DNA of 20,248 nucleotides from JALZIF01 sp964584905 (GTDB taxonomy: Bacteria > Gemmatimonadota > Gemmatimonadetes > Gemmatimonadales > Gemmatimonadaceae). This document shows, piece after piece, positions 1 through 7,663 of this stretch. The stretch covers positions 1-20,248 of the forward strand of contig CAZPCC010000062.1 in NCBI GenBank assembly GCA_964584905.1, given 5' to 3'. Both the position numbers and the translations under genes were made by a program. Numbering within the stretch: position 1 is the first letter of the stretch; each line of letters begins with the position of its first letter. A model generated the notes under the pieces. It was given only the letters and a program-made list of their open reading frames with translations. It was not told the DNA's origin and made no database searches.

Positions 1-489
1 CTCCAGGAACGCGCTCAGCGCGGCATGAATCTGCGTCGCCTCCGGCGTGGTCATTCCGGTGTCGCGCACCTCCGTGCCAAACCGCACGCCGAGGGAGCCG
101 ATCACACCCGCCTGAAGGCCGGCTTCGCGCAGCACGGCTTCGAGCAGCTGAGCGGTCGACGTCTTCCCTAACGAACCGGTAATCCCGATTAGCGGCAGCG
201 ACCGTGCCGGAAAGCCGTGAAAGGCGGCGGCAAGTGCAGCCAGAGCGCGTCGAGGGTTGCCGGTGAGCAACGTCGGCACCCCCGGCACCGGCGCCGAACC
301 ACACACTGCCACCGCGCCCCGATCGAGTGCCTCGGTGACGTAAGCCATGCCCTGTTTCCGGGCACCGGTAATGGCCACGAACAGCGCACCGGGCTCGAGC
401 GTGCGGGAGTCGGTTGAGATCGACGTGATCTCCACATCCCGGCCGACCATTGGGAGGCTGGCCGCCTGCGCCAGTTCGATCAGTTGCAT
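1..489 (-). CDS. murE: MurE-like UDP-MurNAc-tripeptide ligase, N-terminal part
   Basis: MurE adds the third peptide residue (usually meso-diaminopimelate or lysine) to UDP-MurNAc-L-Ala-D-Glu in the cytoplasm, using ATP. The first 163 residues are in the window; the rest lies beyond position 1. The N-terminal Mur domain shows STDSR and PGALFVAITG, matching the family pattern DSRxVxPGxxFxAxxG. The ATP loop is GITGSLGKTST, where MurE usually has GTNGKTTT. It is followed by GMTTPEATQIH, the MurE-type substrate-loop region. I chose the ATG at 487-489 because an in-frame stop (TGA) lies at 583-585 and the DSR motif then sits about 30 residues in, as usual. No clear Shine-Dalgarno is visible. The residues that decide between diaminopimelate and lysine are outside the window. 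MurE is often inside a dcw cluster after ftsI; here it opens a transcription unit next to a divergent lipoprotein gene. Family assignment is secure; the exact substrate is not. Confidence 0.85.
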   Translation of the reverse strand, partial: MQLIELAQAASLPMVGRDVEITSISTDSRTLEPGALFVAITGARKQGMAYVTEALDRGAVAVCGSAPVPGVPTLLTGNPRRALAALAAAFHGFPARSLPLIGITGSLGKTSTAQLLEAVLREAGLQAGVIGSLGVRFGTEVRDTGMTTPEATQIHAALSAFLE

Positions 490-532
490 GAGCCAGGTTC
501 GGAAACAGGCAACATTGGCGTGTTCGGGTGCG

Positions 533-541
533 ATTCTAGCA
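533..541 (-). promoter_or_regulatory. Candidate extended -10 promoter for the murE-like gene
   Basis: Read on the minus strand, the sequence is TGC-TAGAAT, an extended -10 form (TGn plus 5 of 6 matches to TATAAT). No good -35 is seen at the expected distance. A start of transcription near 526 would give a leader of roughly 37 bases before the ATG at 489. This is pattern matching only. Confidence 0.35.
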
Positions 542-564
542 ATGAACCATGGCGGCGCTCGCTC

Positions 565-595
565 TTGACAGCCATTCTCACGTCAGTACTATACT
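565..595 (+). promoter_or_regulatory. Candidate sigma-70 promoter for the lipoprotein gene
   Basis: A perfect -35 hexamer TTGACA (565-570) is followed after 19 bases by TATACT (590-595, 5 of 6 matches). An alternative -10, TACTAT (587-592), lies at a 16-base spacing. The leader to the ATG at 676 would be about 75 bases. This is among the most consensus-like promoters in the window, and it faces away from the murE-like gene. Confidence 0.55.
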
Positions 596-675
596 TGCCG
601 CTTGGCTCCGTGCCGCAGAAATGGTGCGTGTCAGCGGCTGTACGACAATCTGCCCCCCATTAGGAGAGTACTAAG

Positions 676-855
676 ATGAAGCGCCTTACCCTCATTGCCG
701 CAGTGATGCTGGTCGCCGCGTGCGCGGCGAACGACGATGCTGCCATGACTGACACCGGAGCCGCCATGACGCCGGCGCCCGCGGATACCAGCATGATGAT
801 GGACACCACCATGACCATGGACAGCGGCATGGTGCACGACACCGCAACGCCGTAA
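676..855 (+). CDS. Small Met/Asp/Thr-rich lipoprotein (59 aa)
   Basis: This encodes a predicted secreted lipoprotein of unknown function. The start is supported by an AGGAG Shine-Dalgarno at 662-666, about 9 bases before the ATG. Residues 1-15 form a short signal (MKR followed by a hydrophobic stretch), and VAAC at 13-16 is a lipobox with Cys16 as the lipidated residue. The mature part of about 44 residues is low-complexity and rich in Met, Asp, Thr and Ala, with a run MMMDTTMTMDSGM and one His near the end. It has no recognisable domain. Met/Asp/His-rich tails can bind metals such as copper, but nothing here proves that. The gene has its own candidate promoter (565-595) and a strong terminator just after it (873-907), so it appears to be a single-gene unit. 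Short length and low complexity leave some doubt, but the RBS, lipobox, promoter and terminator agree. Confidence 0.75.
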   Translation: MKRLTLIAAVMLVAACAANDDAAMTDTGAAMTPAPADTSMMMDTTMTMDSGMVHDTATP

Positions 856-872
856 TCGGATTTGGAGTGCTG

Positions 873-907
873 CAAGAAAGGGCGCAACTACGTTGCGCCC
901 TTTCTTG
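873..907. terminator. Perfect hairpin terminator between convergent genes
   Basis: A perfect 15-bp stem (874-888 with 892-906) encloses a 3-base loop, and a C-G pair at 873/907 extends it. The arms are flanked by A-rich and T-rich sequence (AAGAAA and TTTCTT), so the hairpin could act on both strands. It lies 18 bases after the lipoprotein stop and 15 bases beyond the stop of the SDR gene arriving on the minus strand, the expected place for a shared bidirectional terminator. Confidence 0.85.
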
Positions 908-921
908 TGTAAGGAAACGTT

Positions 922-1932
922 CTACCCGCTGCGGGAATGCTCCCGCTGCCAGCGGAAGGCCGCGGGAATGGACTGCTCAGGATGAAACGGCGGATCCCAC
1001 CCCAACTCGCGACGCGCGCGCTCCGAAGTGAAGGGATTGTCTCGCGAGAGTGCCGGGACGATGCCGCTGGCATGGCCGGACATCTCCTGCCCCTTGACCA
1101 ACTGAACCGCGTTCTTGACCAATTTCATGGCCCCGTTCGCCGCCCAGAGTGGGATCGAGACGGTCCTGGCCCGGCGACCGAGTCCCTGCGCGCCCAGCCG
1201 GACGAAATCCGCGACGGACACCGGAAAATCGTTGGTTGTGTTGTAGGCGCGACCGCCCGCCTCGTCGATGCTTACCGCTCGGACCGCCGCATCGGTGACG
1301 TTTCCCGCGTGCACCATCGAGAGTATCGAGTGCCCGCCTTCGATCAGCGGAATTAGCGGGAGATCGAACAACTTCAGTGCACGGGGGATGAATTGCCGGT
1401 CGCGCTCGCCGTATATCCAGTTGGGACGCACCGCGACCGCCCAGATTTCGTTGCGCCGATGAGCTCCGAGGACCAGCTCCTCCGATTCGCGCTTGCTTCG
1501 CGCGTAGTAGGCATGCTCGGGGAGGGGCGCCAAGTCAGTCTCCTCATGCGTCAGCTCCGTTCCCCAGCGCGCGTTGCCGTAAACGGCCACGCTGCTCAGG
1601 TGCAGCAACCGCGCGCCGCTTTCTCCCGCTGCGGCGATGATGGCATTGGTGCCATCTATGTTGGTGGAGCGGAACGCTTCCCAACCAGCCCGTGGCGAGA
1701 TCGCCGCGGCGGTGTGGAAAATCGCGTTACAGCCGGCCGCCGCCTGTCGCACCGTTTTCGCGTCGCAAACATCGCCCGGCGCCAGTTCGCTCGCACCTAA
1801 CGGCTCGAGCCACCGCGCGGCCGCCGGATCGCGCACCATTGCACGCACCGTCCAGCCATCGCGCGCCAACCGGTCGACGAGGTGCGATCCGACCAGCCCG
1901 GTGGCACCCGTGACGAGCGCGCGTCGGCTCAC
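922..1932 (-). CDS. NAD(P)-dependent epimerase/dehydratase (extended SDR)
   Basis: An extended short-chain dehydrogenase/reductase of 336 residues. Such enzymes use NAD(P) to oxidise, reduce, epimerise or dehydrate sugars, sterols or similar substrates; the substrate here cannot be read from sequence. The Rossmann glycine motif TGATGLVG is at residues 8-15, followed by HTAAA near 73-77, LSSVAVYG at 112-119 and the catalytic pair Y143-x3-K147. I chose the GTG at 1930-1932 because its GTGA overlaps the TGA stop of ygfZ, in keeping with the rest of the operon. A longer reading to an upstream ATG at 1980 would add 16 residues rich in Arg and Ser before the Rossmann strand and is less likely. It is the last gene of the glcDEF operon and is followed by the shared terminator at 873-907. 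Family is clear; role is open. Confidence 0.85.
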   Translation of the reverse strand: MSRRALVTGATGLVGSHLVDRLARDGWTVRAMVRDPAAARWLEPLGASELAPGDVCDAKTVRQAAAGCNAIFHTAAAISPRAGWEAFRSTNIDGTNAIIAAAGESGARLLHLSSVAVYGNARWGTELTHEETDLAPLPEHAYYARSKRESEELVLGAHRRNEIWAVAVRPNWIYGERDRQFIPRALKLFDLPLIPLIEGGHSILSMVHAGNVTDAAVRAVSIDEAGGRAYNTTNDFPVSVADFVRLGAQGLGRRARTVSIPLWAANGAMKLVKNAVQLVKGQEMSGHASGIVPALSRDNPFTSERARRELGWDPPFHPEQSIPAAFRWQREHSRSG

Positions 1933-2996
1933 GGGAACGGAAGAGGCACGACTTCGACGCGGCTCTCTCCGCCCTCCCACCGCGCGGCGAGTGTGGTGCC
2001 CATTTCCACTTCACGCCGCACCATTGCCAGCGCGATGGCGCCCAGTCGCGGCGATTGGACGGTACTGCGCACATCTCCGACTACCTTGCCGGCGGCATCC
2101 TGCAGCGCTGCGTGCATGGGCGGAAGCTGCTCGCCGCAAAGCAGACCCCGCAGGTTCCGATTGACGTGTCCCCGGAAGTGGATACGGGCTACGACTTCCT
2201 GCCCTACGTAGCATCCCTTGGTAAAGGAAATCGCGTGCAGCTCTTCGAGGTTTCCCTCCTGGGGAATGGTGCCGTCATCGATGTCGAGCCCCCATTCCGG
2301 ACGTCCGGCCTCGACGCGCGCGATTTCCCACGCCGCGAGCCCGACGGGTTTCGCGCCCGCCGATGCCAGGGTGGACCATAACGATTCACGTACCGCCAGC
2401 GGCCCGATCAGCTCGTACGTCTGCTCTGACACCTCCGGCGCGCGTACCAGGGTAATCTGAGCGCCATCGAACGCGTGCTCCCCGTTCGCGAACACTGGAA
2501 GCTCCGCCAACTCGCGCGCATCAATCTCGAGTGCCTTGCCGAGGGCACGGCGCGCGTGCGGTCCGGCAACGGCAACGTGCGTCGTCTCCGCGGAGATGTC
2601 GCGGTACGGAGCCATGCGAGGATTCACGTACTTGCGCACCATCGCCAGCCACCCTGCGTGCGCCCGCACCGGGGTATCGACGATGAAACGCTCCTCCTGG
2701 ATCCGATGGACGCGGACGTCGGCGACGATCTTTCCCTTGGGGGAAAGAGCCGCGGCGTACAGCCCCCGGCCGACTTGCAATGCGCCGACGTCATTGGTCA
2801 CCATTCCGTTGAGCATCTCGGCGGCACGAGGCCCTTCGATTTGCAGCCGCCCGCGCGCATCGAGATCGACCGCGCCGGCCCCGGTGCGCAATTGCCCGTA
2901 TTCAGCGCTCACATCTCCGTAATGCATAGCGACCGGGTGACCGGCGATATCGGCGGTGCTCGCGGCGCCCGATACGACGCGGAACGGAGTGGTCAA
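1929..2996 (-). CDS. ygfZ: YgfZ/GcvT-like folate-binding Fe-S maintenance protein
   Basis: YgfZ proteins resemble the GcvT T-protein of glycine cleavage, bind tetrahydrofolate and help keep certain Fe-S enzymes active. The 355-residue product carries the signature KGCYVGQE (residues 260-267, conserved Cys262), preceded by the typical ARVEAGRPEWGLDIDD and the NDV region near 68-70. I chose TTG at 2994-2996, whose TTGA overlaps the TGA of the HAD gene (2993-2995). An alternative ATG at 3123-3125 would add 43 Arg-rich residues read from inside the HAD gene and looks spurious. No strong Shine-Dalgarno is visible, so translational coupling is likely. It follows glcDEF and the HAD gene in the same operon. 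The natural client within the operon would be GlcF, which has two 4Fe-4S sites; that link is inference. It could instead support other Fe-S enzymes. Confidence 0.9.
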   Translation of the reverse strand: MTTPFRVVSGAASTADIAGHPVAMHYGDVSAEYGQLRTGAGAVDLDARGRLQIEGPRAAEMLNGMVTNDVGALQVGRGLYAAALSPKGKIVADVRVHRIQEERFIVDTPVRAHAGWLAMVRKYVNPRMAPYRDISAETTHVAVAGPHARRALGKALEIDARELAELPVFANGEHAFDGAQITLVRAPEVSEQTYELIGPLAVRESLWSTLASAGAKPVGLAAWEIARVEAGRPEWGLDIDDGTIPQEGNLEELHAISFTKGCYVGQEVVARIHFRGHVNRNLRGLLCGEQLPPMHAALQDAAGKVVGDVRSTVQSPRLGAIALAMVRREVEMGTTLAARWEGGESRVEVVPLPFP

Positions 2997-3685
2997 ACTA
3001 CGACTCCAGGTGCCGACAGCTCTCCGAAACGGGCGAGCACCTGTTGCGACACTGCAGCAAGGGAAGGCATGGCGGTGACGGGCGGCACGACGGACCTGCT
3101 TGCGTAGCTCCCAACGGCAATGCACCTGACGCCGGCCGCCGAAGCGGAGGCGATCCCGATCGCCCCATGCTCCAGCGCCAGCGAAGCCGCGGGGCCGTTC
3201 GGACCGAAAGGAAGCCTGGCGAGAGCCGCGTGATACGGCGCCGGGTGCGGCTTGCCGCGCAACGTGTCCTCTTCAGCGACGACGAACGAAAATGCATCGG
3301 CAAACGGAGATCTGGACAGAAGCGCATCCGCTTCGCTCCGGCGCGCTCGGGTCACCGCCACCAGGCGCAGTTGGGCGGCCGCGCCGGACACGAAGCTCGC
3401 CGCGCCGTCGGTCAGCGCCACCCCGCCGAGGTTCACCGCCTCGAGAAAGAATCGCGATGCGGCCAGCCCGAGCAGATCGTTCAGCGGTGAATCTGAATCC
3501 AGACCCGCTGCCTCCGCGGCGGCGGGGGCGTCGGCCGGAACGATTGGCGGTTCGTAAGCGCTGGCGCGCCATTCGTCGGGCAGCGTGCCGCCAAGCGAGG
3601 CAACCGCCCGAATCATGGCCTCGCGTCGCAGCGCGGCCGTCTCGAACAGCACGCCCTCGAGCTCGCAGAGCAATGCGCGCATCAT
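2993..3685 (-). CDS. HAD-superfamily protein with altered catalytic motifs
   Basis: A 230-residue HAD-like protein of the beta-phosphoglucomutase/phosphoglycolate phosphatase type, with a helical cap domain at about 17-100. The fold is indicated by motif I CELEGVLFET (7-16), motif II threonine (VAVT, T112), motif III lysine (GKPHP, K145) and motif IV ALEHGAIGIASASAAG (170-185). In active enzymes motif I reads DxDGxLxDT. Here both aspartates are glutamate (E8 and E10), and the motif IV ED is EH. The nucleophile is therefore missing, and the protein is probably inactive as a phosphatase or works differently. It lies directly after glcF, where a phosphoglycolate phosphatase making glycolate would be sensible, and overlaps ygfZ by TTGA. 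The start ATG (3683-3685) is followed by a second ATG. There is a 32-base gap to glcF. Confidence 0.8.
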   Translation of the reverse strand: MMRALLCELEGVLFETAALRREAMIRAVASLGGTLPDEWRASAYEPPIVPADAPAAAEAAGLDSDSPLNDLLGLAASRFFLEAVNLGGVALTDGAASFVSGAAAQLRLVAVTRARRSEADALLSRSPFADAFSFVVAEEDTLRGKPHPAPYHAALARLPFGPNGPAASLALEHGAIGIASASAAGVRCIAVGSYASRSVVPPVTAMPSLAAVSQQVLARFGELSAPGVVV

Positions 3686-3717
3686 GCCCTAAGGTAGGCG
3701 CGGCCGCCGCCGCAGCG

Positions 3718-5016
3718 CTACGCCCGCGTGCTTGCCGCATAGGCGGCATCGAGCAACTCCACCGGGTGCACCATCCTCGCCGGCACCCTCCCGCGCGCGA
3801 GTCCGGCCCCGATCTGCATGTGGCAGCCGGGGTTGCCGGTCGCAATGAGCTCAGCGCCGGTAGCGGCGATCGCCGCGACCTTTGGTGCGAGCACAGCCTC
3901 GGACGTCGCAGGTTCCACCAGGTTGTAGATCCCCGCGGCTCCGCAGCACTGGTCGGCATCCACGAGGGTAACGAGCTCCAACCCGGGAATGGAGGCGAGG
4001 AGAGCGAGCGGCTGTGCGGCGATTCGCTGCGCGTGCAGCAGATGGCATGGAGCATCGTAGGTCACGCGGCGATCCACGCCGCCGCCGGGCACCGGGCCCG
4101 CATCCGTTATCACCTCGCTCACGTCACGCACACGGCCGGAGAACGCCTCCGCCCTCGCACGCCATTGGACATCGTCCGCGAGCAGAGATCCATACTCCTT
4201 CATCGTCGCACCGCAGCCCGCGGCGTTCACGACGTATACATCGGCCCCCGAGAGTTCGAACGCCGCGATGTTGGCACGCGCCAGGTCGCGTGCGGTATCG
4301 GCTTCGCCGGCGTGCAGGTGCAAGGCGCCGCAGCATCGCTCGCCAGGCGCCTCGGACATAGCATACCCGTTGACCCGCAAGGTGCGGCGTGTAGCGGTGT
4401 GAATGTGCGTGAACAGTCCGTCCATCACACACCCGCGCAGCAGCGCCGCTGTCCCTTTCGTCGCCGGAGCTCGTGGCGTATACGGCCGCGTGCGCATGAA
4501 CGGACGCGTCGAGTCGAGCATCGCCAGCGCGAATCCCATCCGGCCGGGCATCCTCGCGAGCAGCCGCGGAATACCGGTGACGCGCAGCAGCCTCGAGAAC
4601 ATGAGCGCTGGCCGCAGCAGCGCCGGGGTCGCCATCACGTGGAGAATCAGCCTTGCGAGCCGCGAGTTGCGCCGTCCCTCGCGACGCATGGTGTCGCGCG
4701 CGACTTCCAGCAAGTGTCCATATGGAACGCCTGACGGGCATGCGGTCTCGCATCCACGGCAGCCGAGGCATCGGTCGAGGTGCAGCTCCACCGCTTCGTC
4801 ATCGAGGGCGAGCTCGCCTTCGGCGACCGCACGCATGAGGACAATACGGCCGCGGGGGCTGTCGTTCTCATCGCCTAACGCCAAGTACGTGGGACACGCC
4901 GGGAGGCAGAATCCGCAGTGCACGCAAGTCAGAATTCCGGGAAGCACACTGGCCAGCGAATGCTCGTGCCCGGCGGGCGCCGCGGCAGGTGGCGGCGTGA
5001 GCGGCGTGACCGTCAC
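3718..5016 (-). CDS. glcF: Glycolate oxidase iron-sulfur subunit GlcF
   Basis: GlcF is the electron-transfer subunit of the membrane-associated glycolate dehydrogenase GlcDEF, which oxidises glycolate to glyoxylate and passes electrons to the respiratory chain. The 432-residue product has two ferredoxin-type 4Fe-4S motifs, CVHCGFCLPACP (cysteines 31, 34, 37, 41) and CLGCRGCETACP (83, 86, 89, 93). Two cysteine-rich CCG-type domains follow, seen as CCGALHLHAG, CHLLHAQRI and CCGAAGIYN. I chose GTG at 5014-5016, whose GTGA overlaps the glcE stop (5013-5015). The upstream ATG at 5151 would add 45 Arg-rich residues lying inside glcE. Length and motif order match the family. It forms one unit with glcD and glcE. 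Confidence 0.93.
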   Translation of the reverse strand: MTVTPLTPPPAAAPAGHEHSLASVLPGILTCVHCGFCLPACPTYLALGDENDSPRGRIVLMRAVAEGELALDDEAVELHLDRCLGCRGCETACPSGVPYGHLLEVARDTMRREGRRNSRLARLILHVMATPALLRPALMFSRLLRVTGIPRLLARMPGRMGFALAMLDSTRPFMRTRPYTPRAPATKGTAALLRGCVMDGLFTHIHTATRRTLRVNGYAMSEAPGERCCGALHLHAGEADTARDLARANIAAFELSGADVYVVNAAGCGATMKEYGSLLADDVQWRARAEAFSGRVRDVSEVITDAGPVPGGGVDRRVTYDAPCHLLHAQRIAAQPLALLASIPGLELVTLVDADQCCGAAGIYNLVEPATSEAVLAPKVAAIAATGAELIATGNPGCHMQIGAGLARGRVPARMVHPVELLDAAYAASTRA

Positions 5017-6209
5017 GCTATTGCCTCTCCCATGATCCCGGGATTGAGGAGATGCATGGGATCGTAAGTGTCCTTGACGCGCCGCAGCAACTCGCCTCGC
5101 ACGCGCTCGGAGTCCGCCTTCTCGCTGGACATCTTCCGTTCGGCCCGGCACGCGTCGGCTATCGGCCAGACCAGTGAGGGCAGGCGTTCCGCGGAGAAGC
5201 CTCGTGCGTGCCTTGCCAGGCGCTGGACGGCACCGGCGAGCGCGGCGGGCGCCGCATCCGGCACTATGGCGCGAACCGTTCCCCGGCCCACCGACGCATG
5301 CACGAGCGCGTCAGGCAGCGCCGTCAGTGCCTCGAGCATCGCGGTCCACTGCGCGGGTAACGCCGACGGGCGAGCCGAGATTCGCACTACCGCGCAGCCC
5401 GCCGGCTCGGCTGTACGCATCGCCTCCCAGACACCGGGGGCGACGTCGGTGACGCGTCCGAGAGTGGAGATTGCCGCGCGCTGAGAGGCGACGGCGGTCG
5501 CATTGCCGCCCAGCCTGACCAGTAGGGTCGTCGCCGCAGGCAGCCCGAGACGGGCGGCGAATCCGGCTTCGACCAGTTCCAGCGCGTATGGCTCCGCACG
5601 TATCTGTGACGCCTCCCGGCAGAGGGCGGCGATCGCCGCCGATCGATCGTCAGGCAGCTCGACAGCCAGATTTGCCTCGGCCACCGGCCTTGCCCGCAGC
5701 CGTACGCTGATCTCGGTGATGACCCCCAGAGTGCCCCACGATCCGGTGAACAGGCGGGTGAGATCGAAACCGGCAACGTTCTTTACCACGCGCCCGCCGG
5801 CGCGAATCAGATCGCCCGTCCCGGTCACGACTTCCATGCCGAGCACCTGATCGCGTGGGGTTCCGAACGCGTGTGCCAATGGGCCCGCGGATGCCGTCGC
5901 CACGGTGGCGCCCAGGGAGCCAAGGTCGGAGCCATACGGGTCGAGCGCCAGCCACTGGTTCTCTGCGCCCGTCGCTCGCCGAATTTCGCCGAGCGTTGTG
6001 CCGGCGAGCGCGGTAAGGGTGAAGTCGCCGGGAATGTATTCGACGATTCCGGTGAGTACCGCGAGATCGATGGTACGCGCCGCCGATACCGGATGCGCCG
6101 CATCGAGCCATTGGCGCCGGCCGGCGATCCGCATCGTATCGCCTCGTGCGCGCGCCTCGGCGATCTGTTCGCGGACGGAGCTTGCCGCGGCTGCGACCCT
6201 CAGAGCCAT
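5013..6209 (-). CDS. glcE: Glycolate oxidase FAD-binding subunit GlcE
   Basis: GlcE is the second flavin-binding subunit of glycolate dehydrogenase. The 398-residue product has an N-terminal PCMH-type FAD domain with GDFTLTALAGTTLGEI, DPYGSDLGSLGATVATASAGP and the conserved GGRVVKNVAGFDLTRLFTGSWGTLG region (long motif, key residues K-N-V-A-G-F-D). The C-terminal part ends in the typical KDTYDPMHLLNPG. I chose ATG at 6207-6209, which overlaps the end of glcD by 10 bases and gives the start MALRVAAAASS. The longer reading to 6335 would add 42 residues from another frame of glcD. The flanking glcD and glcF make the assignment firm. Confidence 0.92.
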   Translation of the reverse strand: MALRVAAAASSVREQIAEARARGDTMRIAGRRQWLDAAHPVSAARTIDLAVLTGIVEYIPGDFTLTALAGTTLGEIRRATGAENQWLALDPYGSDLGSLGATVATASAGPLAHAFGTPRDQVLGMEVVTGTGDLIRAGGRVVKNVAGFDLTRLFTGSWGTLGVITEISVRLRARPVAEANLAVELPDDRSAAIAALCREASQIRAEPYALELVEAGFAARLGLPAATTLLVRLGGNATAVASQRAAISTLGRVTDVAPGVWEAMRTAEPAGCAVVRISARPSALPAQWTAMLEALTALPDALVHASVGRGTVRAIVPDAAPAALAGAVQRLARHARGFSAERLPSLVWPIADACRAERKMSSEKADSERVRGELLRRVKDTYDPMHLLNPGIMGEAIA

Positions 6210-7663
6210 TCGTTGCCGCCGCCTGACGAAGCTAGCGCGGCGGGTGCTGCTCGCCATTCGCGGCACGACCTCACGGGCACCACTTTCGACGGGTTGGCGC
6301 GTTGCAGCGGGTCGAACACTCGGCGCAGTGCGCACATCGCCGCCAGCGACTCGGTGGAGAAGGCGAGTGGCATGTAGTCCAGCTTGTCGACACCAATGCC
6401 ATGTTCCCCGGTAACCGAGCCTCCCGCAGCCAGGCAGGCCTCCATGATCTCCCGCATGGCAAGGTGTACCCGCCTTACCACGGCTGGGTCGCGGCCATCG
6501 TAGGGGATGTTCGGATGCAGGTTGCCATCACCGGCGTGGAATACGTTGCACACCTGAATCTGGTAACGATCGGCGATCTCGGCGACCGCGGCAAGGACAT
6601 CGGGAAGCCGCGTGCGAGGTACCACGGCGTCCTGCACCACAAGCTCCGGTGCCACCCGGCCCATGGCCCCGAATGCCTTCTTTCGTCCCTGCCAGAGCCT
6701 GGCGCGGGCGGCGGCATCACCGGCAACCAGTACGTTTCGGGCGCCACGTGCCACACATATGGAGCTAATCGCCTCCGCGTCCTCGCCGAGGCCCGCGGCA
6801 AGTCCGTCCACCTCGGCCAGGAGTACGGCTGCGGCATCAATCGGATAACCCGCCGCGTAGATGGAAGCTTCGACCGCGCGAATGGTCCCGTTGTCCATCA
6901 TTTCGAGCGCGGCTGGCACGATGCCGCTGGCGATTATGTCCGAAACTGCGCGCGCCGCATCCTCAACCGCCATGAAGTCGGCGAGCAGCGTGCGAACGGC
7001 TTCGGGATTGCGCGTCAGCCGTACGGTCACGTCGGCGGCGATGCCGAAACATCCTTCGGATCCGACGAAGGCGCCGAGCAGATCGTAATGATCGGCTTCG
7101 CCATCGGCGTTTCCTAACGAAACAAGTTCACCGTTCGGCAGAACGACGGTGGCCGCAGTGACGTGGTTGAGCGTGACTCCGTACTTCAGACAATGAGGAC
7201 CACCCGCGTTCTCGGCGACGTTCCCACCGATCGTGCACGCCGTCTGGCTGGACGGATCGGGTGCGTAATGCAGGCCGAACGGCAGCGCAGCCTTCGTCAG
7301 GCGCGAGTTGACGACTCCCGGCTCGACGAGCGCAAGCCGGTCGTCGGCATCGATCGCCAGAATGCGGTCCATCCGGTTCAAGCCGATGAGCACAGTGTCC
7401 GGATCGGCCAGCGCGCCGCCGGAGAGTCCGGTACCCGCGCCGCGCGGCACGAAGCCCCGTCCCTCGGCGTGCAGCGCCTGCACGACCCTGACGAGCTCCT
7501 CGCGCGAGGCGGGGAAGACCGCGAGCGGCGGCCGGCGGCGATACGTCGGTAGTCCATCGGCTGCGTACGTCAGCAGTTCGGCAGGATGGGTGAGCACTCC
7601 ACGGGGGCCGACTACCGTCCGCAACCGCTCGGCGAGCTTCTCGAACGATGCGGGCACTATCAA
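6200..7663 (-). CDS. glcD: Glycolate oxidase subunit GlcD
   Basis: GlcD is the catalytic FAD subunit of glycolate dehydrogenase; related D-lactate dehydrogenases share the fold. The 487-residue product shows the FAD-binding motif PRGAGTGLSGGA, then PDPSSQTACTIGGNVAENAG and GSEGCFG. The C-terminal oxidase domain has VFHAGDGNLHPNIPYDG and GSVTGEHGIGVDK, with the metal- and substrate-site histidines expected for the family. The start is TTG at 7661-7663, whose TTGA overlaps the TGA of the GspG-domain gene (7660-7662). A GTG two codons further in is an alternative that barely changes the protein. With glcE and glcF immediately downstream, glycolate is the likeliest substrate, though D-lactate cannot be fully ruled out. 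Confidence 0.93.
   Translation of the reverse strand: MIVPASFEKLAERLRTVVGPRGVLTHPAELLTYAADGLPTYRRRPPLAVFPASREELVRVVQALHAEGRGFVPRGAGTGLSGGALADPDTVLIGLNRMDRILAIDADDRLALVEPGVVNSRLTKAALPFGLHYAPDPSSQTACTIGGNVAENAGGPHCLKYGVTLNHVTAATVVLPNGELVSLGNADGEADHYDLLGAFVGSEGCFGIAADVTVRLTRNPEAVRTLLADFMAVEDAARAVSDIIASGIVPAALEMMDNGTIRAVEASIYAAGYPIDAAAVLLAEVDGLAAGLGEDAEAISSICVARGARNVLVAGDAAARARLWQGRKKAFGAMGRVAPELVVQDAVVPRTRLPDVLAAVAEIADRYQIQVCNVFHAGDGNLHPNIPYDGRDPAVVRRVHLAMREIMEACLAAGGSVTGEHGIGVDKLDYMPLAFSTESLAAMCALRRVFDPLQRANPSKVVPVRSCREWRAAPAALASSGGGNEWL

Noticed and set aside
631..887. Minus-strand frames opposite the lipoprotein
   Set aside because: They lack a ribosome site and run into the terminator hairpin; the plus frame has an RBS, lipobox and promoter.
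3292..4734. Long plus-strand open frame (480 codons) opposite the HAD and glcF genes
   Set aside because: It is the mirror of real minus-strand genes in GC-rich DNA: Arg/Pro-rich, no domain, crosses the HAD-glcF boundary. The motifs of GlcF and HAD are on the other strand.
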